Assembly (NCBI GenBank): GCA_017311185.1 | Contig: JAESUZ010005523.1 | Span: 682,001-746,000, forward strand | Length of the DNA stretch: 64,000 nucleotides | Direction of reading: 5' to 3' | DNA from: Proteles cristata cristata | Lineage: Eukaryota; Chordata; Mammalia; Carnivora; Hyaenidae | Part shown: piece after piece, positions 38,371 through 50,656 of the stretch | How the letters are laid out: each line of letters opens with the position of its first letter | Position numbering within the stretch: position 1 is the stretch's first letter | Notes under the pieces: model-generated | What the model was told of the DNA's origin: nothing | What the model saw: only the letters and a program-made list of their open reading frames with translations | Databases searched by the model: none | Program-made: the position numbers and the translations under genes

Positions 38371-40636
38371 TTTATTAACCCTTTTCTCCCCCCTGAAAAA
38401 TATTTAGGTAACTCTAAGCACAGTGACTTAGAAACTGTAGCAACATAATTAACTTCCAGTGGAAGCAAGGAGGAAGTATGGGCTGAGGTTATTAATCAGA
38501 TTGGGATAGTCTCCTGTATTGTATGAAGCATGTGACCTAGAGTGACAGCCTTAGGGAATAATCAATGCCATTTTCGGTTGGGTTCAGATTGAGGAAGAAC
38601 TGGGCTATTGAAACATAGCGACCTTGCCTCATTATTTAAACTTCACCACCCAAAAAAGAGTTTGCAGCATATTCTCAGTGGTTGACCTAGGAGAGGGAAG
38701 AAGGTGTTTGTCATTATTCCCACTGTGAATTCCAGCTAGAAAGAGGGTCTCTGCTGACCTTGAAGGAAACCGTAGGCTTTATGTTTCAAGCTCAGAGACC
38801 AAGGAACATGAGTGCTCAACATCTTCTAGGAATTGGGCTCCATCATTGTCAGACCCTCGCTCTTCAGGCCAGAGGCATAGGCAGCACCTGGGAGCTTGTT
38901 AGAAGGCCCTGCCCCAGACCTACTAAATCATGATCTGTAGTTAAATGGCATTGCCAAGTGATATGCCCATTAAATTTGGGAAGTACTACCCTCTGTAACA
39001 TCAAGAATTCATCAGCCCTTTTCCTTCAGAAAAAGTATGGCTATATATTCAGGAATTCCAATCTTTGGGAATATCTTTTCTTTTTCGTCTTTCCAGAAAG
39101 CAAATTATTCTCCCAAGCATCACTGGGGAGTGTTTTCCACTTGACTTTTATGGAAGATCCTGCAGGAATATGGAATATGAGGGCCCAGTCCGTGTGTGAT
39201 TCACAGACAGGCCATGTTTTCTCAGGAAGACATTGCATTGTATCTTTAATGTATACATTTTTAAAGTTTTTATTATTGTTAAGTAATTATAATCAGCTCT
39301 ATTTCTTCTTTTAATCATTTTTCCCTGGCCATATCATGAACCAAGCTCCAACTCAGAGAAAGGGGCCAGGCTGTGGCTAAAAGAGCACAATCCCCTGGTT
39401 GAGGGCATGGCTGAAGGAACAAATCTGTGGAGACTGATGAACTGTGGTCTTAATTCCTTGGTAGTTAGGGAGATGCTGAACTCATCACCTCTAAACTGTT
39501 AGAATCCCACTCCTTCACTACAATTAATTGCTTTATCATAGGAGAAAAACCCTGATACAAGGGATGACTGAGGACTTACAAGTAAACCGCAGATCTGCCA
39601 CTAAATCATCTGGTCAAGTCACAATGTCTAGTGTGTAAATTGTATGATGAAATAACCCAGTGTGACATATTTGGTGGGCCTAGGAATGGAAGAATGGTGT
39701 GCCACAGTCTGTTAAGATACTACTTTTAGTCATTACAATCTGAACACTCGCTATGTAAATGGGCAGCAGATGTACAATGGCTTTTGCTTCAGTGTATTAC
39801 AGTTTTCTTTGCTGTTCCTAAGAATGTTGTAGCTTAGTTGCTTCTGATTGCTAACACCAATTTAAAGGATAACATGAGTCATGATGAATGAGACCTGAAA
39901 AGGGAAAACAGAGTTCAATAAACTAGTCTCTGGGTCAGAGCATAATAACATCCTTCTCCAAAGAGTTGAGCTAAGCCTGCAGCCAGGCATTAGTCAGTGA
40001 CTATCAAACAGGTCTACATGCAAAATGTGAATGCCAACTGAATTCAGGAAGGCTGTCCTTTTCCTGACAAGTAAGTTCTCACTTTCCTGAGACTGTACTG
40101 TGTGCCAGAGGCTGTGCTGGGGACAGTGAACATGATATGCTCAAGAGGCTAACAGTCAGTGCAATAGAAGCAGATAAATAAACAGAAAATTATGACCCAG
40201 CATAAGCCATGTCTGATGGCAAGTGCAGGGCCCAGGGCTGGAGATAAGAAAAGTTAATGCTGGAGTTAAAGCTGGCATAATATGAGTCAATAAGAAGAAC
40301 AACAGAAATCTTGAGTAAATAGAGATGCACCTGGAACCTGAAAAAGAAAAAAAGAAAAATTAGCTTGTAGAGGCCAAAAGGGACCCCAGAGTCCCCCAGA
40401 CACAGGTAGTATATTGCAGGGAGCTGGTGCTTCCTATTAGGTTCAGGAGCAAGGGCTTCCACATGCAAGAGATGAGTTATTGGGGTTCCTCATTTCTAGT
40501 CCTGGCTTGCATGCTCTTTCTGCCTGGTTTTTCTGGGCTCAAGTTCCCTACCTGAAGATGGGGTTAGACCAGATGATGTCTGCAAGTTTCTTTCCAGGTG
40601 AGACATCCTATAGCTGCTTAATATTTTTTTTAGCTA
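38371..40636. other. Intergenic stretch, mostly unclassified, with a MER5-type fragment
   Basis: No gene is recognised. The only firm element is the MER5-type remnant at 38.88 kb. Short frames at 38.96-39.31 and 40.19-40.47 kb have no family resemblance. Confidence 0.5.
38878..38992 (+). repeat. MER5-type hAT DNA-transposon remnant
   Basis: GCAGCACCTGGGAGCTTGTTAG, GCCCCAGACCTACTAAATCA and the ATCTGTAGTTAAATGGCATT wording match the nonautonomous MER5A element. Confidence 0.75.
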
Positions 40637-40648
40637 CTTAATATTTTA

Positions 40649-40870
40649 TTTATTTATTTTTATTTTTATTTATTTCTAGGAGAGAGAGAGAGAGAGACAG
40701 CATGAGCAGGGGAGGGTCAGAGAGAGAGGGAGACACAGACTGAAACAGGCTCCAGGCTCTGAGCCAGCAGTCAGCACAGAGCCCGACGCGGGGCTCGAAC
40801 CCACGAACCGCGAGATCATGACCTAAGCTAAAGTCGGACGCTTAACCGACTAAGCCACCCAGGCGCCCCA
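40649..40870 (-). repeat. SINEC-type SINE, young, near-consensus
   Basis: Reverse complement GGGGCGCCTGGGTGGCTTAG, GATCTCGCGGTTCGTGGG, CCCCGCGTCGGGCTCTGTG. An 11-bp duplication TTAATATTTTA flanks it (40638-40648, 40871-40881). Confidence 0.95.
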
Positions 40871-40881
40871 TTAATATTTTA

Positions 40882-42916
40882 AAGTTGTACAGAACTGCAT
40901 CATCTCAAATGCTCACTGCAAGTCATCTCAATGTATATATTGTATCACTTTATTATATAACTTAGTTTTGTTTGTTACAACTCATTTCCTATCAGACTAC
41001 AAAATGTACATGTAAATAAAAAAGGCAAGCCAGAGACAAAAGGAAAAAGAGAATGCCTTGGGGACGTGATCTGGGTGAAAAAAAATGTGACTCTTTTCAT
41101 TCCTGAGTGTTCAGACTGCAAAGCCAGGCTGTTGTGAGATGGGATGGATGAGGGCCACTCGTGCTTCACAAACTTTATCCTTCTTCCACCATCCTCAGAG
41201 TACAAGGAAAATGAGGATACTCATTAGTTAGCTGGAATCTAACAAGAATGAAATCCAAGCCCACCTTCATGGAATCTGAGCCACACTCACAAAAGACATG
41301 AGGCAGACAGAGTGAGATTGAGCGCTGGAATCCTGAAGACACTCAGCAAGAGAAGCTGCCAGGCCCTTTATCTTAATCAAAGCTGCAGGACTACGTGGTT
41401 TGTATCTTTTTTTTTTTTTAGGTGGTTTGTATCTTTTCTTTAATTATCTGTTTCCTGAGTTAAAACGCAATCAATAGCCTCTGTCTGCCTTAAAAATAAA
41501 AACACCAAAATTAAGACACCTGAAATAAAGAAGAAAAAAGACAGTAGCTTAAAAGTCTGTGAAATGGTTATAAAGATGGAGGAAGGCAAGCAGATGTTAG
41601 CAAGTATGACAAGGGAGGAGTCATCATCATTCAACAAACATTCAAGGTTTTGCTGTTGGCTCTGTATTCAGTCAGTGCTGGGCACTCAGATGAAACAGCC
41701 AGTCACTGTTCTGGTAAACCAGAAAGAGGAGACAGAACAAAACCCGGTGCTGAGCCTTCTATATGCTTACCACTCAAAGTGTCTCCACGGATTAGCTACA
41801 TCCGTGTCACCTGGGAGAGTGTTAGAAATGCACAGTCTTTGGCTCCAGAATCAGAACCTGCATTTTATTAGGGACACCAAAGTTTTAGAAGCACTACTCT
41901 ACATAGTGAGGGGCTGTGGGTAACACGCAGTCAGGAGGAGAAGGGCTGACTCTGCCTGAGAGAGTTTAGAGAAGGCTTCCATAGAAAGTCACTTTGGGGC
42001 TGGATCTGCAAAGATGAACTCGAACTTACCGGTTTGAAAAGAGAGAAAGGAAATTCCATTGAAAAAAAGGGGTAGGATGAAAAGGTAGCCTACTAAGAAA
42101 GATGAAGCCGAATTGGGAACGTAGGCTGGAATTGGATTTTGAAGACATTTATCCACCATTTAAAGGAATTTATGTTTCTTTGTTTCCTAAGGATGGAAAT
42201 CAAGTACAGAGGGAAAACATTCTCCGGGGACCGTACTGATGTTTAATCACTGGCAGGGTGTTCGATGCACATTAGAGGTACTGATGACCTTGTTCACAGT
42301 GGAAATATATTTTCAGGGAGAAAAATAAGGACAGACTAGTGCCTTAAGGAGAATGAGTGTCTATGAATTTGAAGAGAAACAGGAAAGAAAATTTCCATCT
42401 ATGAGGTTTTCTTTCTGAAGGCAATAAAGCCAAGGAAAGTATCAATTCCTCTAAATGATATTAAACTGAAACATGGCGTCAGGGGACTGGAAATTAATTA
42501 TTCTTAGAGGCAAAGTAGCAGCGATTTAATCTTTTAAACAACCTCATGAAAAGCCAGAGGAGATAGAGAATGCTTGCCTCACTTTAGCTGAAACTTAGTG
42601 CTAGGTCAAGACTCAAAGTGTTCTGATAAGGATGGTCAGTCAGTGTGTCAGATCAATTGGATGTTGAATTGTTGCCCAGGATCCTGGCTCTAGATGTGAT
42701 TACCATCCCTATGCAGGCCCAGGCTTTCTTCATCTTCCAACTGCCTGGATCCTCTCAGTGATGAGCCAGAGAAAGCCAAGGGGCTTTTAAAAGTGGCAGA
42801 AAACATTTGTCCTACTCTCTACTATAATGATTATTGATTTCTTAACTGTTTTATGTGTATGGAATAAGATAGTATATCAAATCTAGCACAGATAATTCAG
42901 ACAGCTCCCACTTTTT
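40882..42916. other. Intergenic stretch with a MER5-like fragment
   Basis: No gene recognised. Segments near 41.94-42.20 and 42.2-42.4 kb resemble unclassified ancient repeats. A 120-codon frame at 41564-41923 runs into the MER5-like fragment and has no other support. Confidence 0.45.
41768..41900 (+). repeat. MER5-like hAT DNA-transposon remnant
   Basis: TCACCTGGGAGAGTGTTAGAAATGC, CCAGAATCAGAACCTGCATTT and AAGTTTTAGAAGCACTACTC match the MER5 consensus wording. Confidence 0.75.
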
Positions 42917-43004
42917 ATGTATGTATGTATGTATGTATGTATGTATGTATGTATGTATGTATTTAGAAAGACAACAGAAGCAGGAGAGGGAGAGAGAGAT
43001 AGAG

Positions 43005-43063
<59 letters not shown>

Positions 43064-43179
43064 AAATCTCAAGCAGTGCAGAGGCTGATGTGGGGCACGA
43101 ACCCATGAACTATGAGATCATGACCTGAGCTGAAACCAACGCTCAGATGCTCAACTGACTGAGCCACCCAGGTGTCCCC
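42917..43179 (-). repeat. SINEC-type SINE with tail expanded into (ATGT)11 and a long GA tract
   Basis: Reverse complement GGGGACACCTGGGTGGCTCAG. The body's CT-rich stretch is extended to GA-repeats at about 43007-43065, and the A-rich tail has become eleven exact ATGT units (42917-42960). Confidence 0.9.
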
Positions 43180-44600
43180 GACAGCTCACACTTTTAGAGA
43201 TAAAATTGTCCTGGCATTTTAAAGTGATTTCTTATAGCAAAGCCCTTGGGCCGTTGGGACTGTTAATTGGAGGGTAAAGTGTGTGAGAAGTAAAAAGCAG
43301 AGCATTATCAGGTAGAATTAAATCATGCTGCAATGTGTACAGCTGGCAAAAAAAAAAAAAAAAAAGGGAGAGGCTTCTAGTATTAGCACCCACTAAATGC
43401 TGGCACTAGAGGAGTGTTTTACAGTGTTCACCTCTAATTCGTTTCATAGCCTGCAAGATAGCTGTCATTAGCCCCCATTTTCAAATGAGGAAACTGCAGC
43501 TCAGTGGAAACAGTTATTAGGGCCCCACAGCCAGGATGTGCAGAGCGGGGATTCATATATAGGTCAGACTTGTTGTTGACCACAGCTCACTACATTGCGT
43601 TCCTGGAGTGCACTGCTCTATCACTCAGAAGTCTCACTCACTAAGTGCCTACAAGTTTGCTACAAGTTTGTCTTGCCTTCAGAAAACTCACCCAGACAGC
43701 CAAACAGTAGTCAAGAACCACATGGGTAAAAGAGGTTATTGAACAGTGATTGTTACATTATATAAAATTTCTAAAGTCTAACAATAATTGTTTTACTTTA
43801 AAAACTTCACTTTACAAAAGGCTTCAGCATAGATTTTACATATCTAGCTTCTAAATGCACTTAAGATGATCTGTTTATGGATACTGAATTTGTAGTCTTT
43901 TCAGATCACAGTTTTCATGTCTCTATTTTACAGATGACTGATATTTCATATAAATGCAAATTTACTGATCCACTTGGTTCCTTGAGATACTAGTAATAGT
44001 AAATCAATAAGTGCTTATCTATCACTTATTCTGCCAAAGATGCTGTGCTAAATCCTGGAAGAGAAACAATCAGGCACCTAGTCCTGATTTAAAGATGTCT
44101 CTGCTCAGCAGGAGCGATGAATCAAACAAATGCAGAATTAAGTCTAGGAGGTGTTTGTTTGTTTGTCAGTGTTAGTGACAATAGGGGGAAAATTAAAGAG
44201 AAAGAGGGAAAGGTTTTGCCAGACTGAAAAGTATTCATGTGATACTCATTAGAGAGACTCAGAAATGAGTGTTGGGATCAGGTTCAGGAGGGTTAGGGAA
44301 AGCTGTGAGAGCCAATTCTTGTCCCTGGATTTAGAAGGGAGATAAATGTTGAAAGGCAAAAAGAGAATGTACTTATCAGTACATAAAAGTATAGAGGAGG
44401 ATATTATTTAGGGAAGAGTAAGTGGACCAATTTGAATTTGAAGAAACATGTTCAAACAGACTAAGGACTGTTAAATCAGAAAAGGCAAGATGGAACCAAA
44501 TTATGGAGAAAGCCCTGAAAGACCCAAGCAGTCATTTGGAAGGCTCTTTTCAGGTGTGGTAGCCACCAAAGATTTTCAATCTGATTAAAATTCTTCCTTT
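43180..44600. other. Intergenic stretch with MIR
   Basis: No gene recognised. An A-run lies at about 43348-43366 and a MIR at 43.4 kb; the rest is unclassified. Confidence 0.5.
43395..43585 (+). repeat. MIR SINE
   Basis: CCCATTTTCAAATGAGGAAACTG, AGCTCAGTGGAAACAG and GCCCCACAGCCAGGATGTGCAGAGC are the conserved MIR core in order. Confidence 0.8.
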
Positions 44601-44929
44601 CTTTTCAATAATTGGTGTTGGGACAACTGGATATCAACATGCAAAAAAAAAAAAAATGAAGTTAACTCCCCTACGTCACACCATATGCAAAAATTAACTC
44701 AAAGTGGATCACAGATCTAAATATAAATAAAAAATTAATAAATAAAAATAATAAAATGCTTAGAAAAATACATAGGAGTAAATCTTTGTGGTCTTGGGTT
44801 AAGCAATCATTTCTTAGGCACAATTATTTCTTAGGTACAGCAAAAGTATAAATGATAAAACAAAAAAACTGATGAACTGATTTTAATAAAAACACTTCAA
44901 AGAACACCATCAAGAAATGGAAAAGATAG

Positions 44930-45143
44930 GAGTGCCTGGATGACTCAGTTGGTTGGGTGCCCAACTTTGGTTCAGGTCATGATCTCACAGTTCATGGGTT
45001 CAGGCCCCGCACTGGGCTCTGTGCTGACAGCTCAGAGCCTGGAGCCTGCTTTGGATTCTCTGTCTCCCTCTCTCTGCCCCTCCCCTGCTCATGCTCTATC
45101 TCTATTTTTCTTAAAATAATAAATAAAACATTTGAAAAAAAAG
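44930..45143 (+). repeat. SINEC-type SINE inside L1
   Basis: GGAGTGCCTGGATGACTCAGTTGG to AAAATAATAAATAAAAC. The flanks share AAATGGAAAAGATA, the target-site duplication. Confidence 0.93.
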
Positions 45144-45301
45144 AAATGGAAAAGATAACCTACAGATTGGGAGAAAATATTTATCTATGTCATATATTCA
45201 ATGAGGGACTTATACCTGAAATATAACAAATAAAGAAAAACCACCAAAAAACCCTCTTACAACTCAATAATAAAAAGACAAAAAAAATTTTTTTTAATGG
45301 G

Positions 45302-45514
45302 CAAGGGGCACCTGGGTGGCTCAGTCATTTAAGCATCTGATTCTTGATTTTGGCTCAGGTCATGATCTCACAGTTTGTGAGGTCAAGTTCCACATCAGGC
45401 TCTGCACTGAAAGCATGGAGTCTGCTTGGGATTCCCTCTCTCTCCATTTCTCTGCCTCTCTCCTGCTTGCGCGCTCTCTCTCTCAAAATAAATAAACTAA
45501 AAAAAATTTTTTAA
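45302..45514 (+). repeat. SINEC-type SINE inside L1
   Basis: AGGGGCACCTGGGTGGCTCAGTC to CAAAATAAATAAACT with A/T tail. Older copy. Confidence 0.92.
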
Positions 45515-45673
45515 GTGGTCAAAAGTTTTGAACAGTTATTTTTTTGAAAAAGATATATGAAAGGACAGTAAACACCAAAAAAGATGTTCACATCACTGGT
45601 CATCAGAGAACTGCACATCAGAATTACAGTGATATGCCATGTACACTAAGCTGGCTATAATAAATAGAAAGTA

Positions 45674-45870
45674 AGGGGTGCCTGGGTGGCTCAGTCGGTT
45701 AAGAGGCTGACTCTTGATTTCGGTTCATGTCATGATCTCACAGTTTGTAGTTTCAAGACCCACATCGGGCTCCATGCTGACAGTGTGGAGCTTGCTTGGG
45801 ATTATCTCTCTCCCTCTTGCTCTGCTCATTCTCTCTCTATCCCTTAAAATAAATAAACTTTTAAAAAGTC
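45674..45870 (+). repeat. SINEC-type SINE inside L1
   Basis: AGGGGTGCCTGGGTGGCTCAGTC to AAAATAAATAAACTTTT. The body is slightly shortened in the CT-rich part. Confidence 0.92.
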
Positions 45871-46523
45871 ATTAACAAGTGTTGGTGACCAAATGGAAAA
45901 ATTGGAATAGTCTTACACTGATGATGGGAATGTAAAATGGTGTAGCCATGATGGAAAACAGTTTGGCTGCTTCTCAAAATGTTAAACATAGAGTTACTGT
46001 ATGACCATGAAATTGCTTTGTCAGAAAAATTTTCCAACATAAAAAAAATGTTCCTACAAAGATTTAAATGTGAATATTCATGTCAGCATTATTCACAATA
46101 GCCAAAATAGTGGAAACAATCCAAATATCCACTAGAAGGCAGATAAACAAAATGTGGTATATCCATACAATGGAATATTATTCAGCCATGAAGGGGAAAT
46201 AAATATGCATGCTACAACATAGATGAACCTCAAAAATATAATGCACAAAAAATGAAGCCAGACATAATAGACCATATACAGTATGATTCCATTTATATGA
46301 AACGTCCATAAAAAACTCATATCCAGAGACAGAGGGCTAGAGGTGAGTGTAAGGAGTCATCAAATCATAAAATATCTTTTGGGGTGATGGAAATATTTAA
46401 AAAATTATACTGTGATGATGGGTGCACACCTCTTTATATATACTAAAAATGAAGTGTACACTTAAAACAGGTGGATTTTATGATATGAAATTATACCTCA
46501 ATAAAGATGTTTTATTAAAAAAA

Positions 46524-46605
46524 CTATCCTTCATTCCTTCTTTTTTCCTCCTATCCTGCCTTTCTTTTCTTTCCTTCCCCTCCTTTCTTTTTTCTTTATT
46601 CCTTA
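46524..46605 (+). repeat. Polypyrimidine tract
   Basis: About 80 bases almost entirely C and T (CCTTCATTCCTTCTTTTTTC and on), at the end of the old L1. Low complexity. Confidence 0.75.
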
Positions 46606-46639
46606 CTCTATCGCCAAACTCTTAAACACATGTAAGCAT

Positions 46640-46980
46640 TAAGACATAATGTTCAGCAGGCATCCATGCTACCACTACTCTGGTCAATAAATGGAATATT
46701 TCTAGCCTCCCTGAGGGCTCTCCCATACATACAGGATATGTATCACCACTCCCTCCTTCACCTGTAAATACCAACTATCCTAGCTTTTATGGTAATCACT
46801 TTCTCACTTTTTTTTATAGTTTTAACAGTAAGTTTGTATCCTTAAAATGCTTGATAATAGTTTTCGAAATTGATACAGACATAGATATTTGTACTGTATG
46901 TATGCTTTTGCACCTGGTTTCTTTCGTTCAGCGTAATGTTTGTTAGAATAGCATACAGAAATACAGTCACAAACCTTCAC
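46640..46980 (-). repeat. Old L1 fragment
   Basis: TACTCTGGTCAATAAATGG, CCTATCC/AGCTTTTATGGTAATC and TTTCTTTCGTTCAGCGTAATG are L1 3' phrases read in reverse. Confidence 0.6.
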
Positions 46981-47307
46981 CAGTTGTTGTGAAGTGACCA
47001 ACGTAATTCAAAGAGGAAAGAAAAGTCTTTTCAACAAGTGATCAAAAAAATGAATATCTATATCCAAAAAAGAAGAAATTTAACCCCTACTTTACCTCAT
47101 ATATAAAAATTAGCCTGAAGTGGATTATAGACCTTTGTATAAAACCTAAAATTCCAAAACTTTCAAAGGAAAACAGGAGAAAAATGTTTGTGAATATTCG
47201 TCAGGCAAAATTTTCCTACATAGGATACAAATAGCACAAACCATCGAAAAAAATTGTATGAATTGGACTCCATTATACCTTAAAACTGTTCTTTAAAAGC
47301 ACTATTA

Positions 47308-47525
47308 AGGGGACACCTGGGTGGCTCAATTGGTTGAGTGTCTGACTCTTGATTTCAGCTCAGGTCATGATCCCAGCCTCATAAGATTGAGTCCCGAGTA
47401 GAGATCCATGCTGAGTGTGGAGTCTGCTTAAGATTCTCCTTCTCTGTCTCTGTCTCTCTCTCTCTCCCTCTGTTCCTCTCTCATACTCACAATCTCTCTC
47501 TCTTTCTCTCTCTCTTAAAAAAAGG
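47308..47525 (+). repeat. SINEC-type SINE inside L1
   Basis: GGGGACACCTGGGTGGCTCAATTGG with an expanded CT-rich tract and AAAAAAAGG tail; flanks share GCACTATTAAG. Confidence 0.92.
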
Positions 47526-47811
47526 CACTATTAAGATGAAAAAAAAAAACAAGCCACAGACTAGAAGGAAATGTTTTCAAAATGAATATCTGTGTTAAAA
47601 GAAAAATACCCTTACATTCAGGATACACAAAAAATTCTCAAAATTTAATAATAATACCAAGTAGTATGGACAAAATTAAGAATACTGACAATACTAAGTG
47701 TTGGTGAGTGTGCAGAGAAAATGCCAGTTTCGTATATTGTGAGGGGACAAACTAGCATAGACACTTTAGAAAACAATTTGGCAGTTTTTTATAAAATTGA
47801 ACATTCATTTA

Positions 47812-48029
47812 TTTTTTTAATATATTTTTTTATTTATTTCTAGGAGAGAGAGAGACAGTGTGAGCAGGGGAGGGTCAGAGAGAGAGGGAGACACAGACTC
47901 TGAAATAGGCTCCAGGCTCTGAGCTGGCAGTCAGCACACAGCCTGACACGGTGCTCGAACCCACGAACCGTAAGATCATGACCTAAGTGAAAGTCGGACG
48001 CTTAACCGACTAAGCCACCCAGGTGCCCC
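47812..48029 (-). repeat. SINEC-type SINE inside L1, young subtype
   Basis: Reverse complement GGGGCACCTGGGTGGCTTAG, CTGACTGCCAGCTCAGAGCC. A 13-bp duplication GAACATTCATTTA (47799-47811, 48030-48042) flanks it. Confidence 0.95.
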
Positions 48030-48535
48030 GAACATTCATTTACATAGTACCCAGTTATCACATTCCTAGGGATATGACCAAGAGAAGTGAAAACACATAT
48101 CCACACAAAATCCAAATGTTTATAGGAACCTTATTCATAATCACCAAACACTGGAAACAACCCAATGTTCATCAACTAGTGAATGAATACACAAATATGG
48201 TACTTCAGTACAAGGGACTACTACTCACCATGCAAAGGAATGAGCTACTGGTACACCTGTTACAACATGGAGGAACCTGAAAAACAGAGGATTACATCTC
48301 CTTCTGAAAAAAGCAAAACTAAAGGAGCAGAAATCAGATTAGGGTTTGCCAGGGGTTGGAGTGAAATTAGGGGACTGGCTTTAAGGGGTAAGGGAGAACT
48401 TTTGGGGTCACAAAAATATTCCATACCTTGATTTTGGTGGAAGTTACATGATTGTTTACTTTGTCAAAACATTCAACTATACACCTAATTTTTATGATGA
48501 ATTTTATGCCTCAAGAAACTTAACTTTAAAAAAAT

Positions 48536-49560
48536 TCATCCATTGTTTTGTATAGTTATCATTCCTAAATTATTGCTCTGGATGATGGATGATGATGATG
48601 ATGATGCCATTGTATGAATATACCACAGTTTACTTATTTATTTTATTATTGGTGGGCATTGAAGCATTTGACACTTTGGGGTATTACAGATAACCCTGAT
48701 ATGGACATTCTTCTCATATATCTATCTCCTAGGTGCATGTGCATGCAATTCTGTTGAGTTAACATTTAGGAATACAATTCTGGGTCATGAAGTATGCTAG
48801 CTTCAATTTTGCTAGATAATGCCAAACGCACTATATGAAGTGATTGTAACAATTTACACTCTCACCAGCACTGAATTAGAGGATCTCATGTTGCACATCC
48901 TTGCCAACAATTGGTATTCTTGTTTTTTTCTTTTTAACAGCCAATGCAATAGATGTATAATGATATCTAAATGTGGTTTTATTTTGCATTTCCTTGATAA
49001 CTAATGGTATTTAGTACATTTCCTGAAATTTATTGGCCATTTTTGTTTCCCCTTTTATGAACTGTCTATAGGGAATTTCTTGCTCATTTTTCTACTGGAG
49101 TCAGTCTTTTTCTTAGTGATTTGTAGTAGTCCTCTGTAGCCTGTCTTTTTGTTGACTATATGTGCTGCAAACATGTATTCAGGAGCTTTCTCTTTCACAT
49201 GTAACAGGTGTCTTTGGATGAAGATAATTTTAATGTAATTCAATTTCTCAGTCTCTTTTTTTTATGTTTGGTGCTTTTAGGTCTTTTTAAAGAAGTTTTT
49301 CTTCTAATCTGAGGTAAAAAAAAAAATATTTTTCCTGAATTCTAAATGCTTCATAATCTTGATTTAACATTTACTTAAAATCCACCTTAAATAGATTTTT
49401 ATGTATAATGTAAGATAAGGGTTAAGATTAGTTTTTATCCATATGATTAGTCCAAGCAACACTTATTCAAAAAACAACCTTTTCTTCTTTGCTTAAAAAC
49501 CAAGTGCCCATGTGTATTATGACTGAGTTGTTGCATACTTAAAACTGTTTTTCTATAGAA
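48536..49560 (-). repeat. Old L1 fragment
   Basis: ACTCTCACCAGCACTGAATTAG, CATTTCCTTGATAACTAATGG and TTATGTATAATGTAAGATAAGGG are ORF2 3' phrases in reverse. A short GAT repeat lies at 48580-48605. Confidence 0.75.
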
Positions 49561-49567
49561 TTAATTC

Positions 49568-49746
49568 TTTTTTGTTGTTTATTTTTGAGAGGGGGAAGGA
49601 TAGAAAGAGGGAGATAGAGGATCTGAAGTGAGCTTTGTGCTGATAGCAGAGAGTCTGATGCAGGGCTTGATCCCATAACCCCATGATCGTGATCTAAGCC
49701 GAAATAAAGAGTCAGGCATTCAACCAACTAAGCCAACAAGGTGCCC
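49568..49746 (-). repeat. SINEC-type SINE, old and shortened
   Basis: Reverse complement GGGCACCTTGTTGGCTTAG ... with GGATCAAGCCCTGCATCAG. Diverged. Confidence 0.85.
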
Positions 49747-49965
49747 ACTCTGAGTTTATTTGTAAACACTATTGCACTCATACCTTGCTTTGTATGTTTC
49801 TTTTGGGATGTCTGATGTCAGACTAACTTTCTTGCTCTTGTAAGTTCTTTGTTCTTTCCAGACCTGGGGGCTCTAAAAACATTTCATTTTAAAGTTTAAT
49901 AGGTTTATTAAAATTTATCTTAGAATGGATCATTTTAAGTCTATTTTATATGATACCCAGTGGGT
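49747..49965. other. AT-rich intergenic sequence
   Basis: Nothing recognised; possibly old LINE. Confidence 0.4.
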
Positions 49966-49979
49966 CTTTTCAATATGTT

Positions 49980-50187
49980 TTTTTTTTTAATTTATTTACT
50001 TCTGAGAGAGAGATAGCATGAGCAGGGGAAGGTCAGAGAGAGAGGGAAACACAGAATCTGAAACAGTCTCCAGGCTCTGAGCCAGCTGTCAGTACAGAGC
50101 CCGACGCGAGGCTCGAACCCACAAACCGTGAGATCATGACCTGAGCTGAAGTCGGACGCGCAACCAACTGAGCCACCCAGGCACCCC
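49980..50187 (-). repeat. SINEC-type SINE
   Basis: Reverse complement GGGGTGCCTGGGTGGCTCAG, GGTCATGATCTCACGG. A 14-bp duplication CTTTTCAATATGTT (49966-49979, 50188-50201) flanks it. Confidence 0.95.
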
Positions 50188-50271
50188 CTTTTCAATATGT
50201 TAACTGAAGCTTTAATTTATCTCTGGAAAGTTTTCTTGGATTATAATTTCAAATATTTGTTCTGTTTTCTT

Positions 50272-50477
50272 TTTTTTTTTTTATTTATAGGAGAGAGAGA
50301 GAGAGACAGCGTGAACAGGGGAGGGTCAGAGAGAGAGGGAGTCACAGACTGAAACAGGCTCCAGGCTCTGAGCTGGCAGTCAGCACAGAGCCTGACGCGG
50401 GGCTTGAACCCACGAACCACGAGATCATGACCTAAGCGAAAGTCGGACGCTTAACCGACTAAGCCACTCAAGTGCCC
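50272..50477 (-). repeat. SINEC-type SINE, young subtype
   Basis: Reverse complement GGGGCACTTGAGTGGCTTAG, GATCTCGTGGTTCGTGGG. A duplication CTGTTTTCTT (50262-50271, 50478-50487) flanks it. Confidence 0.93.
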
Positions 50478-50656
50478 CTGTTTTCTTCCTTTTTAATGGT
50501 TGTTTTTTTCCTTCATGGATTCCTAACAACGTATTTTGGCATTTTTTTTGACCTGTCTTCTATTTAAACCATCTTCTCTCTAATTCTTTTTTACTTTCTT
50601 AATCTCATTTTAAATGTTCTTGGTTATAGTATATCACTAAAGAAAGCCAGCAAGGA

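Larger units (their letters stand above)
44600..46530 (+). repeat. Old L1, ORF2 3' half and 3'UTR, split by three SINEs
   Basis: AATAATTGGTGTTGGGACAACTGG, CATCAAGAAATGGAAAAGATA, AATTACAGTGATATGCCATG, ATGGAATATTATTCAGCCATG and ATACCTCAATAAAG appear in L1 order across the SINEs at 44.93, 45.30 and 45.67 kb. No open frame. Confidence 0.85.
46985..48535 (+). repeat. Old L1, ORF2 3' part, split by two SINEs
   Basis: AAGTGGATTATAGACC, AGCACAAACCATCGAAAAA, AAGTGTTGGTGAGTGTGC, CCCAGTTATCACATTCCTAGG and CACTGGAAACAACCCAATG occur in L1 order. Frames are broken. Confidence 0.8.

Noticed and set aside
42851..43108. Repetitive SLSLSL / ERERER frames
   Set aside because: They are translations of GA and ATGT microsatellites within a SINE.
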